Shown here in pieces: positions 1-8,294 of a stretch of 64,000 bases of DNA. Source of the stretch: PALSA-693 sp963834725 (GTDB taxonomy: Bacteria; Actinomycetota; Acidimicrobiia; Acidimicrobiales; Palsa-688). The position numbers and the translations under genes are program-made. Under the pieces are notes generated by a model. That model worked only from the letters and a program-made list of their open reading frames with translations. It did not search any database and had not been told where the DNA came from. The first letter of the stretch is position 1. Every line of letters begins with the position of its first letter. The stretch spans positions 5,022,001-5,086,000 of the forward strand of contig CAWICN010000001.1 of the NCBI GenBank assembly GCA_963834725.1, given 5' to 3'.

Positions 1-527
1 CTGCGCTAAGGTTCTGAGCCAACAGATGCCCTCCTGGGCGTGGGTTGATTGGATTGAGCGATCGAATCCTCCCATGCCAGGAGGGCGATTTCGCGGACCG
101 TCCCCAGGCCCGGATCGTTCACCCGAAAACGATCCCAACCCAAAACCCCCCAACCGCGAAAACCGCTACCCCACAGGACTCTCAGCCCATCACCACACCC
201 CCAGCAGCCCCCCTACGCTTGGTTCAGGGCTAGCCGCGATCGACGGTTTTGAGGGGCTGACGGAGGTGGGCGTCGTGTGATAATGCGCACACGGTCGAGC
301 GAAGAATATCTGTCGTCAAGTGCCGGAATGGTTGCGGGCGCCATCTGCCCGTACGTAGGGTGACGGTCCACTATGACAGTCATGCGTGGTTGCGTTCTGG
401 TCTTCGGTGTCGACGCTGAGATCCAACTACCGGATGGGGTGATAGTGACCCAACCGTGGGGTGGGCGCATGGCCGTTCGGATCGCTGGCCGTCAGATCGT
501 CGATGGAGTCCGAGCGGAGTTGGCGTG
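1..527. other. Intergenic region upstream of the sugar operon
   Basis: No convincing gene. An inverted repeat is visible: GCCCTCCTGG at 28-37 and its exact reverse complement at 77-86, which could form a 10-bp stem around a 39-nt loop. It could be a terminator of a gene to the left or an old element end. The promoter of the operon that starts at 528 must lie here, but I see no good hexamer pair. Confidence 0.4.
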
Positions 528-1667
528 ATGGGTCATCGGGTGCCGGCAGCCAGGATCGTTTTCTCTTCGGAGGACCGGCGGGTTATTCTCGGTCTGATCG
601 ATCAGTCGCTGCGTACCGGTTCGCTCACTCTGGGGCCTCACACCGAGAACTTGGAGGAGGCGTTCGCTCGCCGGCATGAGGTGGGCCACGCGGTTGCTAT
701 GAGCAGCGGAACCAGCGCCTTGGAGACGATCCTGCGGATCCTGGCGGTGGAAGGACGGGAGGTCGTGGTCCCTACCAACACCTTCTTCGCTACCGCCGCC
801 GCCGTCGTGCACGCGGGGGGTATTCCCCGGCTCGCGGATGTGTCGTCGGCCACGCTGGCCCTGTCGGCCGAGTCGCTGACGACGGCGCTTACGCCGGAGA
901 CGCGGGCGGTCGTCTTGGTTCATGTTGGGGGGATCGTCACGCCAGAGGTTGATGCCATCCGGGCCATGTGTGATCGCAACGGCGTGACCCTGGTTGAGGA
1001 CGCCGCGCACGCTCACGGCGCCAGTTTCCAGGGTAGGTCGGCCGGTACCTTCGGCAAGGCTGCGGCGTTCTCGTTCTACCCGACGAAGGTCATGACCAGC
1101 GGCGAGGGTGGAATGATCGCTACCGACGACATCGCGCTGCGGGAGGAGGCCGTCGTCTATCGTGATCAAGGCAAGGCCGCCTTCGTCGGCGGTGATCACG
1201 TGCGTATGGGCTATTCGTGGCGGATGAGCGAGCTGAACGCGGCGGTGGGGCTGGTCCATCTCGGCCGCCTCGACGAGGCCATCGCCACCCGCCGGCGGGT
1301 GGCGGCCCACTACGACGAGGCATTGTCGGATGTCCCTGGTTGCCGACCCTTTCCCGTCCCGTCGGGCTCCGCATCCAACTACTACAAGTATGTGATGCTC
1401 CTCGATCCGGGCATCGACCGTTCCGTGCTGAAGCTGGCCCTCGCCGATCAGGGGGTTTCGCTTTCCGGAGAGGTGTACAGTGTGCCGCTGCACCGCCAGC
1501 CAATCTTTGCGGGCTTAGCCGCCGGATCCTTTCCGGTTGCTGATGACGTCTGCGCCCGACATATCTGCCTACCCGTGCACTCGGACATGACCGACGGCGA
1601 GGTGGACTATGTCGTTGACAGCCTCTCATCGACGTTGCGCGGGTTGGCGAGGGCGGCAACGCGGTGA
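528..1667 (+). CDS. DegT/DnrJ/EryC1/StrS family PLP-dependent sugar aminotransferase
   Basis: Likely transfers an amino group to a nucleotide-linked keto-sugar, using pyridoxal phosphate, in cell-surface glycan or glycolipid synthesis. The protein is about 379 residues, the usual family length. It has the N-terminal SSGTSALETIL cofactor-binding region, the VEDAAHAHGA segment, and the SFYPTK motif whose Lys187 should form the Schiff base, followed by GEGG. I chose ATG 528 because GGAG lies at 516-519, eight bases upstream, and the family begins near there. An in-frame start at 456 would add an unconserved tail. The gene overlaps the following epimerase by GTGA, so the two are probably translationally coupled. 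The sugar substrate cannot be deduced. Confidence 0.9.
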   Translation: MGHRVPAARIVFSSEDRRVILGLIDQSLRTGSLTLGPHTENLEEAFARRHEVGHAVAMSSGTSALETILRILAVEGREVVVPTNTFFATAAAVVHAGGIPRLADVSSATLALSAESLTTALTPETRAVVLVHVGGIVTPEVDAIRAMCDRNGVTLVEDAAHAHGASFQGRSAGTFGKAAAFSFYPTKVMTSGEGGMIATDDIALREEAVVYRDQGKAAFVGGDHVRMGYSWRMSELNAAVGLVHLGRLDEAIATRRRVAAHYDEALSDVPGCRPFPVPSGSASNYYKYVMLLDPGIDRSVLKLALADQGVSLSGEVYSVPLHRQPIFAGLAAGSFPVADDVCARHICLPVHSDMTDGEVDYVVDSLSSTLRGLARAATR

Positions 1668-2596
1668 AGGTTGCTGTGACCGGCGGATCCGGGTTCATCG
1701 GGTCGCATGTTGTCGATCACCTCGTCGATGGGGGTAACGAGGTAATCGTCATTGACACCCGACCGCCGCACCGTTCTGATGTCGAGCACCACGATGGGGA
1801 CGTGACCGACCTGTCGACGATGGTCGAAGCAACGGCGGGCTGCCAGGCCGTGTTCCACCTTGCGGCCGTGTCCAATGTCGACGAGGCGCACGCCGATCCA
1901 GTGAGAACGATGGAAGTCAACGTGGTCGGCACGGCCAAGGTGTGCGAGGCGGCTCGCCGCAACCGAATTGAGCGGATGGTGCTGGCCAGCACGGTGTGGG
2001 TGTACACCGCCGCGCCGGGCGCCGGCCTCTTGGTCGAGGACGCGTTGCTGGCACCGACGGGAAGCGCCCACGTCTACACCGCCTCGAAGATCGCCGCCGA
2101 GCTGGTCGTGTCGAGCTTCGGCGAGCTCTATGGTCTTCCTTACACGATTTTGCGGTACGGCATCCCCTTTGGTCCCCGCATGCGTAAAGAGCTTGTCATT
2201 CCCAGATTCCTCGAATGCGCCAGGACAGCAGGCAAGGTGACCGTCCACGGCGAGGGCCTCCAGTTCCGCAACTATCTTTACGTGGAGGATCTGGCCGCCG
2301 CGCACGTGTTGGCGCTGGGGGCCGCGGCCGCGGGACAGGTGTTCAACCTCGATGGGCCGGCCTCGGTGAGCGTACGCTATGTGGCCGAGCTGGCCTGCCG
2401 ACTGATCGATCCGGGAGCCGAGATCGAATATGTGGCCGCCCGTCCCGGTGACTATCCCGGTCGTGACGTGTCGGCAGACAAGGCCGCCCGAGTTCTCGGC
2501 TGGACCGCACGAACCTCCTTCGACGAGGGGATGAGACGTTACGTTGAGTGGTGGCTGGCCGACGAGAGGCGCATCGAGAGAGCCAACTCCGCGTGA
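1664..2596 (+). CDS. NAD-dependent epimerase/dehydratase, extended SDR family
   Basis: A nucleotide-sugar epimerase or dehydratase, 310 residues. The Rossmann NAD-binding motif TGGSGFIGSH is at residues 6-15. The catalytic Tyr-x3-Lys is YTASK at about residues 138-142, with the upstream serine/threonine in ASTVWVY. The C-terminal half (YVEDLAAAHVLAL, FNLDGPASVSV) matches UDP-glucose-4-epimerase-like proteins. It starts at a GTG overlapping the aminotransferase stop and its own stop overlaps the next start. It may make the keto-sugar used by the aminotransferase, or modify its product; this is inference. Confidence 0.88.
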   Translation: MKVAVTGGSGFIGSHVVDHLVDGGNEVIVIDTRPPHRSDVEHHDGDVTDLSTMVEATAGCQAVFHLAAVSNVDEAHADPVRTMEVNVVGTAKVCEAARRNRIERMVLASTVWVYTAAPGAGLLVEDALLAPTGSAHVYTASKIAAELVVSSFGELYGLPYTILRYGIPFGPRMRKELVIPRFLECARTAGKVTVHGEGLQFRNYLYVEDLAAAHVLALGAAAAGQVFNLDGPASVSVRYVAELACRLIDPGAEIEYVAARPGDYPGRDVSADKAARVLGWTARTSFDEGMRRYVEWWLADERRIERANSA

Positions 2597-2892
2597 ATCG
2601 AATCGATCATCGGCCGCGCCCGGGCGCCTGGGCCAGCTCGTGTGTGATGGCAATCGGCATCGCCGGCGATGCCACGACCGAACTTCCTTCGTACCCTGCG
2701 ATGGGTGCGCTGCGAACCGACTGCACGACAGGACTCAGCCACGGAGCGATCGTGCTACTCCATGATTCAGTCGCTTTGCCAACGCCCGAGTCGTCCAGCC
2801 GGGCGGTGGGAGCCCTCAGGCCAGTCGCCGATGACCTACACCTGCGCGACGCGGCGCCCACCCTCAACGAGCTGGCCGACCGAGTGGCATGA
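2593..2892 (+). CDS. Short protein resembling the C-terminal end of a polysaccharide deacetylase
   Basis: This 99-residue frame starts at a GTG overlapping the epimerase stop (GTGA) and ends overlapping the glycosyltransferase start (ATGA). Its second half (GAIVLLHD, then LPTPESSSRAV and PTLNELADRV) looks like the last part of carbohydrate esterase family 4 deacetylases, where the LHD motif sits near the C-terminus. The catalytic Asp/His metal-binding part of the barrel is absent, so it is probably inactive: either a remnant kept for translational coupling or a domain with a new role. The first 50 residues match nothing I recognise. Confidence 0.45.
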   Translation: MNRIDHRPRPGAWASSCVMAIGIAGDATTELPSYPAMGALRTDCTTGLSHGAIVLLHDSVALPTPESSSRAVGALRPVADDLHLRDAAPTLNELADRVA

Positions 2893-3986
2893 CCGTCGAG
2901 CGCGCTCTGTTCTTGTCGGGAAAGTTTGGCGCCGGCCACGACACCCTCGCCGAAGCGTGCGCGGCGGCGCTCGTTCCCCACGGGGTTGAGAGCAGGATCG
3001 TTGACTGCATGCCGTTGCTCGGTGGAGGTCCAGCGGCCGTCGGCGGCTGGATCTTCCGCGCCCTGCTGTCGATGACACCCATCTACGACGGCTTCCACTT
3101 CTCTCAGCTGCGAGGCGACGGCGCGGTGGGGAGATTCATGGACCGAACTGCGGTCAAGGTCATGTTGCCGAGGCTGGTCGATGAGGTCGACAGGTGGGCA
3201 CCTGATTTGGTGATCTCGGTATTTGCTACGGGGGCGGCGGCTGCAGCTCAGCTCAAAGACCACCGGCCCGGCGTCACCACCGTGGTCTTCATGACAGACT
3301 CGTTCGCCTACGGAATGTGGGCACACGAGGGTACCGACCTGTTCCTCGTCACCTCGGAGTTGGCCGCGGCATCAGTGCGCCGCTATTGCCCAGACGCCCG
3401 GGTGGCTGTGGTAGAAGCCCCGGTCCGGCCCGACTTCTATCTCGCTCCCTGTCGGGCCGACGCCCGCGCGTCGCTGGGAGTGCCGGCCGAGGCGCCCTGC
3501 GTCCTCGTCATGTCCGGGGCGTGGGGGATCGGACCCATCGATGACCTCGTCCGGGCGCTCGCCTCGGCCGGGTTCTGGGTGCTGGCCGTAAGCGGGACGA
3601 ACCAGCGTCTCGCGGCCCGGTTGGGTGTTGTCGCCCGCCAATACCCGATGGTGATCACGTTCGGGTTCACTGATCGAATCCCGGAGTTAATGGCCGCGAG
3701 TGATGTCATTGTCACCACCTCAGGTGACACTTGCCGGGAGGCCCGGGTGATTGGGCGGAGAATGGTTCTGCTTGACGTCGTGCCGGGTCACGGTCGGGAG
3801 AATCTCATGCATGAGCTCGAGCTCGGCGACTCCGCCGTGTGCCTTCCCAAGCCAGCGTCGGTGCTTGGAAACGTCCGCCGGCTCATGGCCCAGCGGGCCA
3901 CCCCCCCCGCTCGGGCCGGGCGGGGGTGGGGTGAGGATTTCATGCAAGAATTGGTGGCCGCGGGCGTGGCCTTCCGTCGTGGCTGA
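2889..3986 (+). CDS. MGDG-synthase/MurG-like glycosyltransferase (GT28 type)
   Basis: A 365-residue GT-B glycosyltransferase resembling processive diacylglycerol glycosyltransferases and MGDG synthase. The N-terminal domain begins with FLSGKFGAGHDT, where GAGH is the family's acceptor-side motif. The C-terminal domain carries the nucleotide-sugar site, seen as DVIVTTSGDTCREA and DVVPGHGRENL. It probably adds a sugar to a lipid at the inner face of the membrane. It is the last gene of the overlapping operon, so its donor may be the sugar made by the two upstream enzymes. Acceptor and donor cannot be read from sequence. A run of C and G near 3900 codes a low-complexity patch before the C-terminus. 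Confidence 0.82.
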   Translation: MTVERALFLSGKFGAGHDTLAEACAAALVPHGVESRIVDCMPLLGGGPAAVGGWIFRALLSMTPIYDGFHFSQLRGDGAVGRFMDRTAVKVMLPRLVDEVDRWAPDLVISVFATGAAAAAQLKDHRPGVTTVVFMTDSFAYGMWAHEGTDLFLVTSELAAASVRRYCPDARVAVVEAPVRPDFYLAPCRADARASLGVPAEAPCVLVMSGAWGIGPIDDLVRALASAGFWVLAVSGTNQRLAARLGVVARQYPMVITFGFTDRIPELMAASDVIVTTSGDTCREARVIGRRMVLLDVVPGHGRENLMHELELGDSAVCLPKPASVLGNVRRLMAQRATPPARAGRGWGEDFMQELVAAGVAFRRG

Positions 3987-4087
3987 GCGCTCTGCCATGG
4001 CGCGATCCTGGGGGCCAGCAGCTGTGTGTCGAGGGCGGACGGTGCATCAGGCTGTCCGATCACGTAGCTGGTTGAATCGGTCGTGGT

Positions 4088-4109
4088 GCTAGCGGGAGTT
4101 TCCGGGCTA
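4088..4109 (+). repeat. Left terminal inverted repeat of the IS1634-like element
   Basis: This 22-bp sequence begins GCTAGCGGGAGTTTCC. It is the exact reverse complement of 6428-6449 on the other side of the transposase. Confidence 0.8.
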
Positions 4110-4238
4110 TCGATTGTGGGTGCCAAGTATCCCCAGGTCACCGGCAGTTTTAGGACCTCCGGCGTGTATTACCTAACGGCGGCTTTGGTGGCCCGATGTA
4201 CCTGTGCGGCAGTTCGAATCGTGGCGTAGAAATCCGCG

Positions 4239-4616
4239 CTAAGTGAGCTGGAGTGGCACTTCGTCGGCGCCGACGGCGATGGTGACGTGGTCGATGGCGT
4301 TGAACGGCCGTGATTGGTCGTAGTTGTCGGCGGTCTGCCAAGGTGCGGTCGGTGCGGCAGCCACAACGCGGTCGATCTCATCTATAAACATGCAGCGCCA
4401 CCGCTTGCGAGGGTCGGCCGGCAGTACTCCGGTGCTGGTCTGCCCGCCGACCTGGAAGCCCAGCAGCAGGGGCCGGTGGTTCTTCCAGCCCAGAGCGTGG
4501 GGGCAGATGAGCCGTCGGCGGCCGTGGTAGACGACCTGCACCGCATGCCGCTGGCGTAGCGCCTGTTCGAGGGGGGCCCAGGCTGCTGGCAGCGGGTGGA
4601 TGGGCGTGATGGTCAT
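4239..4616 (-). CDS. Small WYL-like domain protein carried by the insertion sequence
   Basis: A 125-residue protein whose start overlaps the transposase stop by ATGA, so it is probably made from the same message. The core (VQVVYHGRRRLICPHALGWKN, then LLGFQVGG, then RRWRCMFIDEIDRVV in approximate form) resembles the WYL-type regulatory fold, which in other proteins binds nucleic acids or nucleotides. No HTH domain is attached. It lies inside both inverted-repeat pairs and so moves with the element. It could regulate transposition or the host; this is inference. A defence role is also possible since WYL proteins often regulate defence islands, but nothing here supports it. Confidence 0.6.
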   Translation of the reverse strand: MTITPIHPLPAAWAPLEQALRQRHAVQVVYHGRRRLICPHALGWKNHRPLLLGFQVGGQTSTGVLPADPRKRWRCMFIDEIDRVVAAAPTAPWQTADNYDQSRPFNAIDHVTIAVGADEVPLQLT

Positions 4617-6310
4617 GGCTGGGTGGGTGCGTAGGCGTCCAGGCCGAACAGGTGGTAGAGACGGCGTTGGCTGGGGTCCATCTCGGTGAGCATCCTGCGG
4701 GCCCGTGGTCGGCCCCGCTCACCTTGGTAGAGCAGCATGGTCTCTTGAATGCCGGCCAGGGTCTCGATAAGTGTCCGCACGCTGAGGTGCAGGCCGGCCC
4801 GGTCGGCGTCGCGGACCATGAGGCGGGCGGCCAGCAAGGCCAGGACACAGGTCAACACGTGCACCCGGATCTGGTGGTCGGTCCAGTGGAACATGGGCGA
4901 GAAGGAGACCACCTGGGGATCCTTCATTTGGCGGAAGTCGCCCTCGGCGGCTTCTTGGGAGCGGTAGTCGGCCACGATCTGGGCCACCGAGGCCAGGCCC
5001 TTGTCCTTGTCGGTGAAGAGGATCCGCTTGCCGAACAGCTCTTCTTCCAGATCGGTTCGTGCCGTGGGCTTGGTCCGCCACACCAGGCGTAACTCGGCCG
5101 GCTCGTCCCCGCTCAAGGTGGTGGAGATGATCCGTTTGAGCCAGCGGGGCTTGAGGATGGCGGCGATCTCGTCTTCGACCTTGTCCTTGGGCTTGCGGGT
5201 TTTTCCCCGGCCCAGGCGGGCGGCCAGCTCAGCCAGCTGGCGGCGGGCCTTGGCCAGGGTCTGATCCAGGCCCCGGGACTGCTTGTCGTGCAGGGTCTGC
5301 GAATAAGTGACCACGATGCGCCGCTCCACTCCGAAGACGACCTTGCGGGTTTCAAAGGCCCGCAGACCAGGAAAGCGCTGGGCATCCACCATCCGGTAGC
5401 CGCGCTTCGGGACGGCCAGCAGGTCGGCGTGGTCGGAAGGCGGCAGCGAGGCCACGAAGTGCAGGGGGGTGCCGTCCACGAGCTGGTAGTTGTCTTCCGA
5501 GTTCTGGCCGGCGTCGAAGACCAACGTCAGCGCGGCCGGATCACCGGCCAGGGCCTGGAAGCGGGCCATCAGTTCTTGCACCAGCTGCGGGAACTGGGTG
5601 ACGTCGGGCTTGTCCCCCGGATAGGCGTGCGAGACCAGCGGAATGCCGCCGTCGGTGGACACGATAAGCCCCAGGCCGATCAGCCGCAGGTCGTTGCGCT
5701 TCTGCTTGGCATGGCCCCGCTGGGCGAGGGGAGCCCGCTCGTTGGCGCTGTCGATGTGGGTGGCGAAGTTGGTCATGTCCAGTACCAGGCCGGCCGTGTC
5801 GATGGAGAACTCCTCGATGACATGAACCACGATGCGCCGTTCGATCTCCTGCAGCTGGTGGTCGGAGAGCAACTCCATGGCGTCCCAAAAGCGCCGGTGG
5901 TCCAGCCCCGAGGTGGGGATCTTCACGAGCCGGTCGCCCGCGGTCTTCTGCCACCAATCGGAAAACCGGCGTTTGGAGCAGGGGTCGACGATCCGGTTGG
6001 CCACCGCCAACGCCAGGTAGGTCCCCACCGACGCCGCCGCATCGGCCCGCCGCGGGCCCACCACCTCATCGACGATCTCAGCCACCCGGGCCCGGGCCAG
6101 CATCGACCACACCGCGGCCAGGTCACCGAAGGCCAAATGCCGGCTGCGGTCCGGTTCGCCCGGCCCGCTCCCCGACAGGCGAGCCACGATCTCCTCGGCC
6201 GGACCCAGGTACCGCTGAGAGACGATGCGGGGTTTACCCCCCACCCGGGCCGACTCCACCAAGTAGTAGTAGGTCTTGCCGCCCAGCTTCTTCCCGACGA
6301 TTGATGACAT
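4613..6310 (-). CDS. IS1634 family transposase (DDE, IS4 superfamily)
   Basis: A 565-residue transposase starting MSSIVGKKLGGKTYYYLVES, typical of IS1634/IS1549 proteins. Likely catalytic residues are the aspartates in LVLDMTNF and LVFDAGQNSED and the glutamate in the C-terminal EAAEGDFRQMK region (the YREK-like helix). The reading frame is intact, so the element may be active. ATG 6310 is supported by the conserved N-terminus. The codons overlap the WYL-like gene at the 3' end. Confidence 0.92.
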   Translation of the reverse strand: MSSIVGKKLGGKTYYYLVESARVGGKPRIVSQRYLGPAEEIVARLSGSGPGEPDRSRHLAFGDLAAVWSMLARARVAEIVDEVVGPRRADAAASVGTYLALAVANRIVDPCSKRRFSDWWQKTAGDRLVKIPTSGLDHRRFWDAMELLSDHQLQEIERRIVVHVIEEFSIDTAGLVLDMTNFATHIDSANERAPLAQRGHAKQKRNDLRLIGLGLIVSTDGGIPLVSHAYPGDKPDVTQFPQLVQELMARFQALAGDPAALTLVFDAGQNSEDNYQLVDGTPLHFVASLPPSDHADLLAVPKRGYRMVDAQRFPGLRAFETRKVVFGVERRIVVTYSQTLHDKQSRGLDQTLAKARRQLAELAARLGRGKTRKPKDKVEDEIAAILKPRWLKRIISTTLSGDEPAELRLVWRTKPTARTDLEEELFGKRILFTDKDKGLASVAQIVADYRSQEAAEGDFRQMKDPQVVSFSPMFHWTDHQIRVHVLTCVLALLAARLMVRDADRAGLHLSVRTLIETLAGIQETMLLYQGERGRPRARRMLTEMDPSQRRLYHLFGLDAYAPTQP

Positions 6311-6427
6311 ATTCTAGGTAATACACCATCTGGGCCAAGATCGCGAGCACCTCACCAGCACAAACGCGCTGGTAGTGACCTATTTTTGAGAAAATCTTGC
6401 TCAGCGCGGTCAGCCAGTGCGATCAGC

Positions 6428-6449
6428 TAGCCCGGAAACTCCCGCTAGC
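6428..6449 (-). repeat. Right terminal inverted repeat of the IS1634-like element
   Basis: Exact reverse complement of 4088-4109. It lies about 120 bases upstream of the transposase start codon, leaving room for the transposase promoter between the repeat and the gene. Confidence 0.8.
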
Positions 6450-6725
6450 TCCTCCCTTGTGTCAAGTGAACAGCAAGCACTCCGCCACCAGGCCGGCGGG
6501 ACCGGTTGCAACGTGCCCGCGATGTGGTTGAGCTTTTGCGACAGCCGGGTCCGGCGCCTGAACGTCGCGGACGACCGTGGCGACGCGGGGGGATTTGACG
6601 GTCCTGAGTTGACTGTTCCCGTGGCTGTGGCTGGCCGACCAGACGTTTGTCGGGAAACCGACTGTGACCGGCTGTGGCTGCCGATCGAGTACAGCCCGAA
6701 GGTCACTCATTCGGGGGTCGAAGCT

Positions 6726-6965
6726 CTAGTAGGTCGTGTCGGGTGCACAGGCGCCGATCATGGTGATGTCGCCATGCGGCTCGATGTAGAGGTCGGCGTA
6801 GGTGCCGTCCATGGTGTGCACTATGGTGCGGACGGTCCGGTCGGGCCCCCGGTTGGATTGCCAAACCCATTCGCGGTCAGGGCGTTGGCGGCTCCTGTCG
6901 GTGCCAAAGACGAGATCGGATGTCACCCTGGCCTTCGACCATGCTGACTCCTCTCTGCTTGACAA
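6726..6965 (-). CDS. Hypothetical 79-residue protein
   Basis: I do not recognise a family. The frame is supported by strong GC bias at third codon positions through its second half, which reads as an ordered short beta-rich segment (IVHTMDGTYADLYIEPHGD). The first 25 residues are less convincing, so the start may be further downstream. The 276 bases between the IS end at 6449 and this gene hold only weak open frames. Confidence 0.4.
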   Translation of the reverse strand: MSSREESAWSKARVTSDLVFGTDRSRQRPDREWVWQSNRGPDRTVRTIVHTMDGTYADLYIEPHGDITMIGACAPDTTY

Positions 6966-7055
6966 TACGAACAGATGTTCCCGAAACTGTTAGAATCTGG
7001 TCTGTGAATGGCTTACGGGTGGCACTTGGGGTCCGCTTGGGTGGCGGCGCCTGAG

Positions 7056-7391
7056 ATGGCGTTCGGGCAACAGTCCGGTCCGCCGGCGTCGTCGAGGCAG
7101 GTGCAAGAGCTTCTTGCTCTCATCCAAAACGCTGGACATCGCGGTTTTCGAGACGCGCGGGGTCCGATGGGGTTCACTCAGCGGCAAGCCGGAGGCAGGT
7201 TCACCCGCGCCGAAGCCGACGAGTTCATCGAACGGCTTCAAGACGCCGAGTCAGATCCGTGCAAGCTAGTCGCGGTCCAGGGATGGCGGGACTCTGCCCA
7301 AGAGCAACTCCTGAGCCGCATGCCGGCCGAGCAGCTAGCCGTCGAGCTTCGTCGTCGCGGTTGGATCGTAATCGAACCCCTCGAGGCATAA
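7056..7391 (+). CDS. Conserved small actinobacterial protein, function unknown
   Basis: A 111-residue protein beginning MAFGQQSGPPASSRQVQELL and containing GFRDARGPMGFTQRQAGGRFTRAEADEFIERL. I know this pattern from many actinobacterial genomes as a short uncharacterised soluble protein with a helix-rich centre. ATG 7056 is chosen because conservation begins there; an in-frame start at 7008 adds an unlikely extension. No membrane segment or cysteine motif. No obvious partner gene. Confidence 0.7.
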   Translation: MAFGQQSGPPASSRQVQELLALIQNAGHRGFRDARGPMGFTQRQAGGRFTRAEADEFIERLQDAESDPCKLVAVQGWRDSAQEQLLSRMPAEQLAVELRRRGWIVIEPLEA

Positions 7392-7774
7392 GCATGTGCG
7401 GCGCACGGCGCCGAGGTCCTTGGGTCGAGCAACTGCTGGTGTCCGAAGCCGTCAACCGGGGACAGTGCATAACACGCGCTCGAGAAACCGGGCTGTTCAT
7501 CCGATCGACGAACGCATATCGGCACCTCTGGAGCGGACGGCTGCGCCATCGAGTGGTGCGGCGATCGCTGGTAGGGACCTGGAATGAGCCGGTGCGGACC
7601 ACCCGACTGGGCCACGATCGTGCTGGCTGATTTCCTCGGGGGAGGTCCGGGGTTGGATTTGGCGATTAGGTAGTGCCATCAGCGGCGATCATCGCGTCCC
7701 TCGCCTTGGAACAGAGATCACGGCCATTTCGCTTCACCGGCCGCCCTGAAGAAGTACCGGGCGGGAGTGCGGGA
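7392..7774. other. Gene-poor stretch
   Basis: No supported gene. Open frames here have no coding bias and match nothing I recognise. A short tract near 7510-7530 (CGCATATCGGCACCT) recurs at about 44661-44675 beside the repeats near the cyclase stub, so part of this may be an old repeat. Confidence 0.3.
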
Positions 7775-8137
7775 TCAGTCTTCCGGAGCGAGTGATACCA
7801 GGCAGAACTCGTTACCCTCTGGGTCGGCCATCACATACCAACGGCCTGCGGGCACTTGATTGAGATCAGACAGACGTTTTCCACCATGGCGGCTGACCTC
7901 TTCGACCACTGTATCGAGGTCCTCGACGAGCAGATCGAGGTGCATCCGGTTTTTGCCTGATGGCGGTTCGGCCACCTTTTGGAGGCCCAGGACGGGCGAC
8001 CCGCCCGTTGGACCTAAGTTCCTGTAGTTGCCATCCTCGGAGATCACGATGACCCCAAGCAGCCATGCCCAGAATGTTGTTGTGACCTCAATGTCGGCGC
8101 AATCCAGCGTCGACTTCCAGATCTTAGTCGGGACCAT
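7775..8137 (-). CDS. VOC/glyoxalase-like domain protein
   Basis: A 120-residue single-domain vicinal-oxygen-chelate protein (glyoxalase type 6 style). Features are the N-terminal STLDCADIEVTTTFWAWLLG strand-helix, the central MHLDLLVEDLD strand with the metal-ligand-type histidine, and the C-terminal VMADPEGNEFCLV with the glutamate ligand position. ATG 8137 is chosen because GAGGAGGG lies about ten bases upstream. The substrate is unknown; such proteins include isomerases, dioxygenases and drug-binding proteins. Confidence 0.8.
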   Translation of the reverse strand: MVPTKIWKSTLDCADIEVTTTFWAWLLGVIVISEDGNYRNLGPTGGSPVLGLQKVAEPPSGKNRMHLDLLVEDLDTVVEEVSRHGGKRLSDLNQVPAGRWYVMADPEGNEFCLVSLAPED

Positions 8138-8294
8138 CCTCCCATCGCCCTCCTCTGGTAGCAAAGCTCAGTAGAATGGTAGTCTCCCACCGTCACTCAC
8201 AAGATCCGGCGTGGCGAGCCCAGAGCACCGGCGCCCTGCGAGTTGTGGAGCCAGCGGAAGATGATGACGGAGGCCGGTTCGCGTCGCTCGGTCG

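Larger units (their letters stand above)
4088..6449. mobile_element. IS1634-family-like insertion sequence with passenger gene
   Basis: The element is bounded by perfect 22-bp inverted repeats (4088-4109 and 6428-6449) and carries a transposase plus a coupled small ORF on the minus strand. A second, inner pair of exact 12-bp inverted repeats, GTGTATTACCTA, lies at 4164-4175 and, inverted, at 6315-6326, the latter only a few bases from the transposase start. Either pair could be the true ends. I see no clear target-site duplication outside the outer pair. Confidence 0.75.

Noticed and set aside
492..1493. Long minus-strand open frame (333 codons)
   Set aside because: Shadow of the aminotransferase; no family features and composition fits the antisense of a GC-rich gene.
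4195..4240. tRNA-like T-loop GTTCGAATC
   Set aside because: No acceptor or anticodon stem around it.
5288..6304. Plus-strand open frame of 338 codons
   Set aside because: Antisense of the IS1634 transposase.
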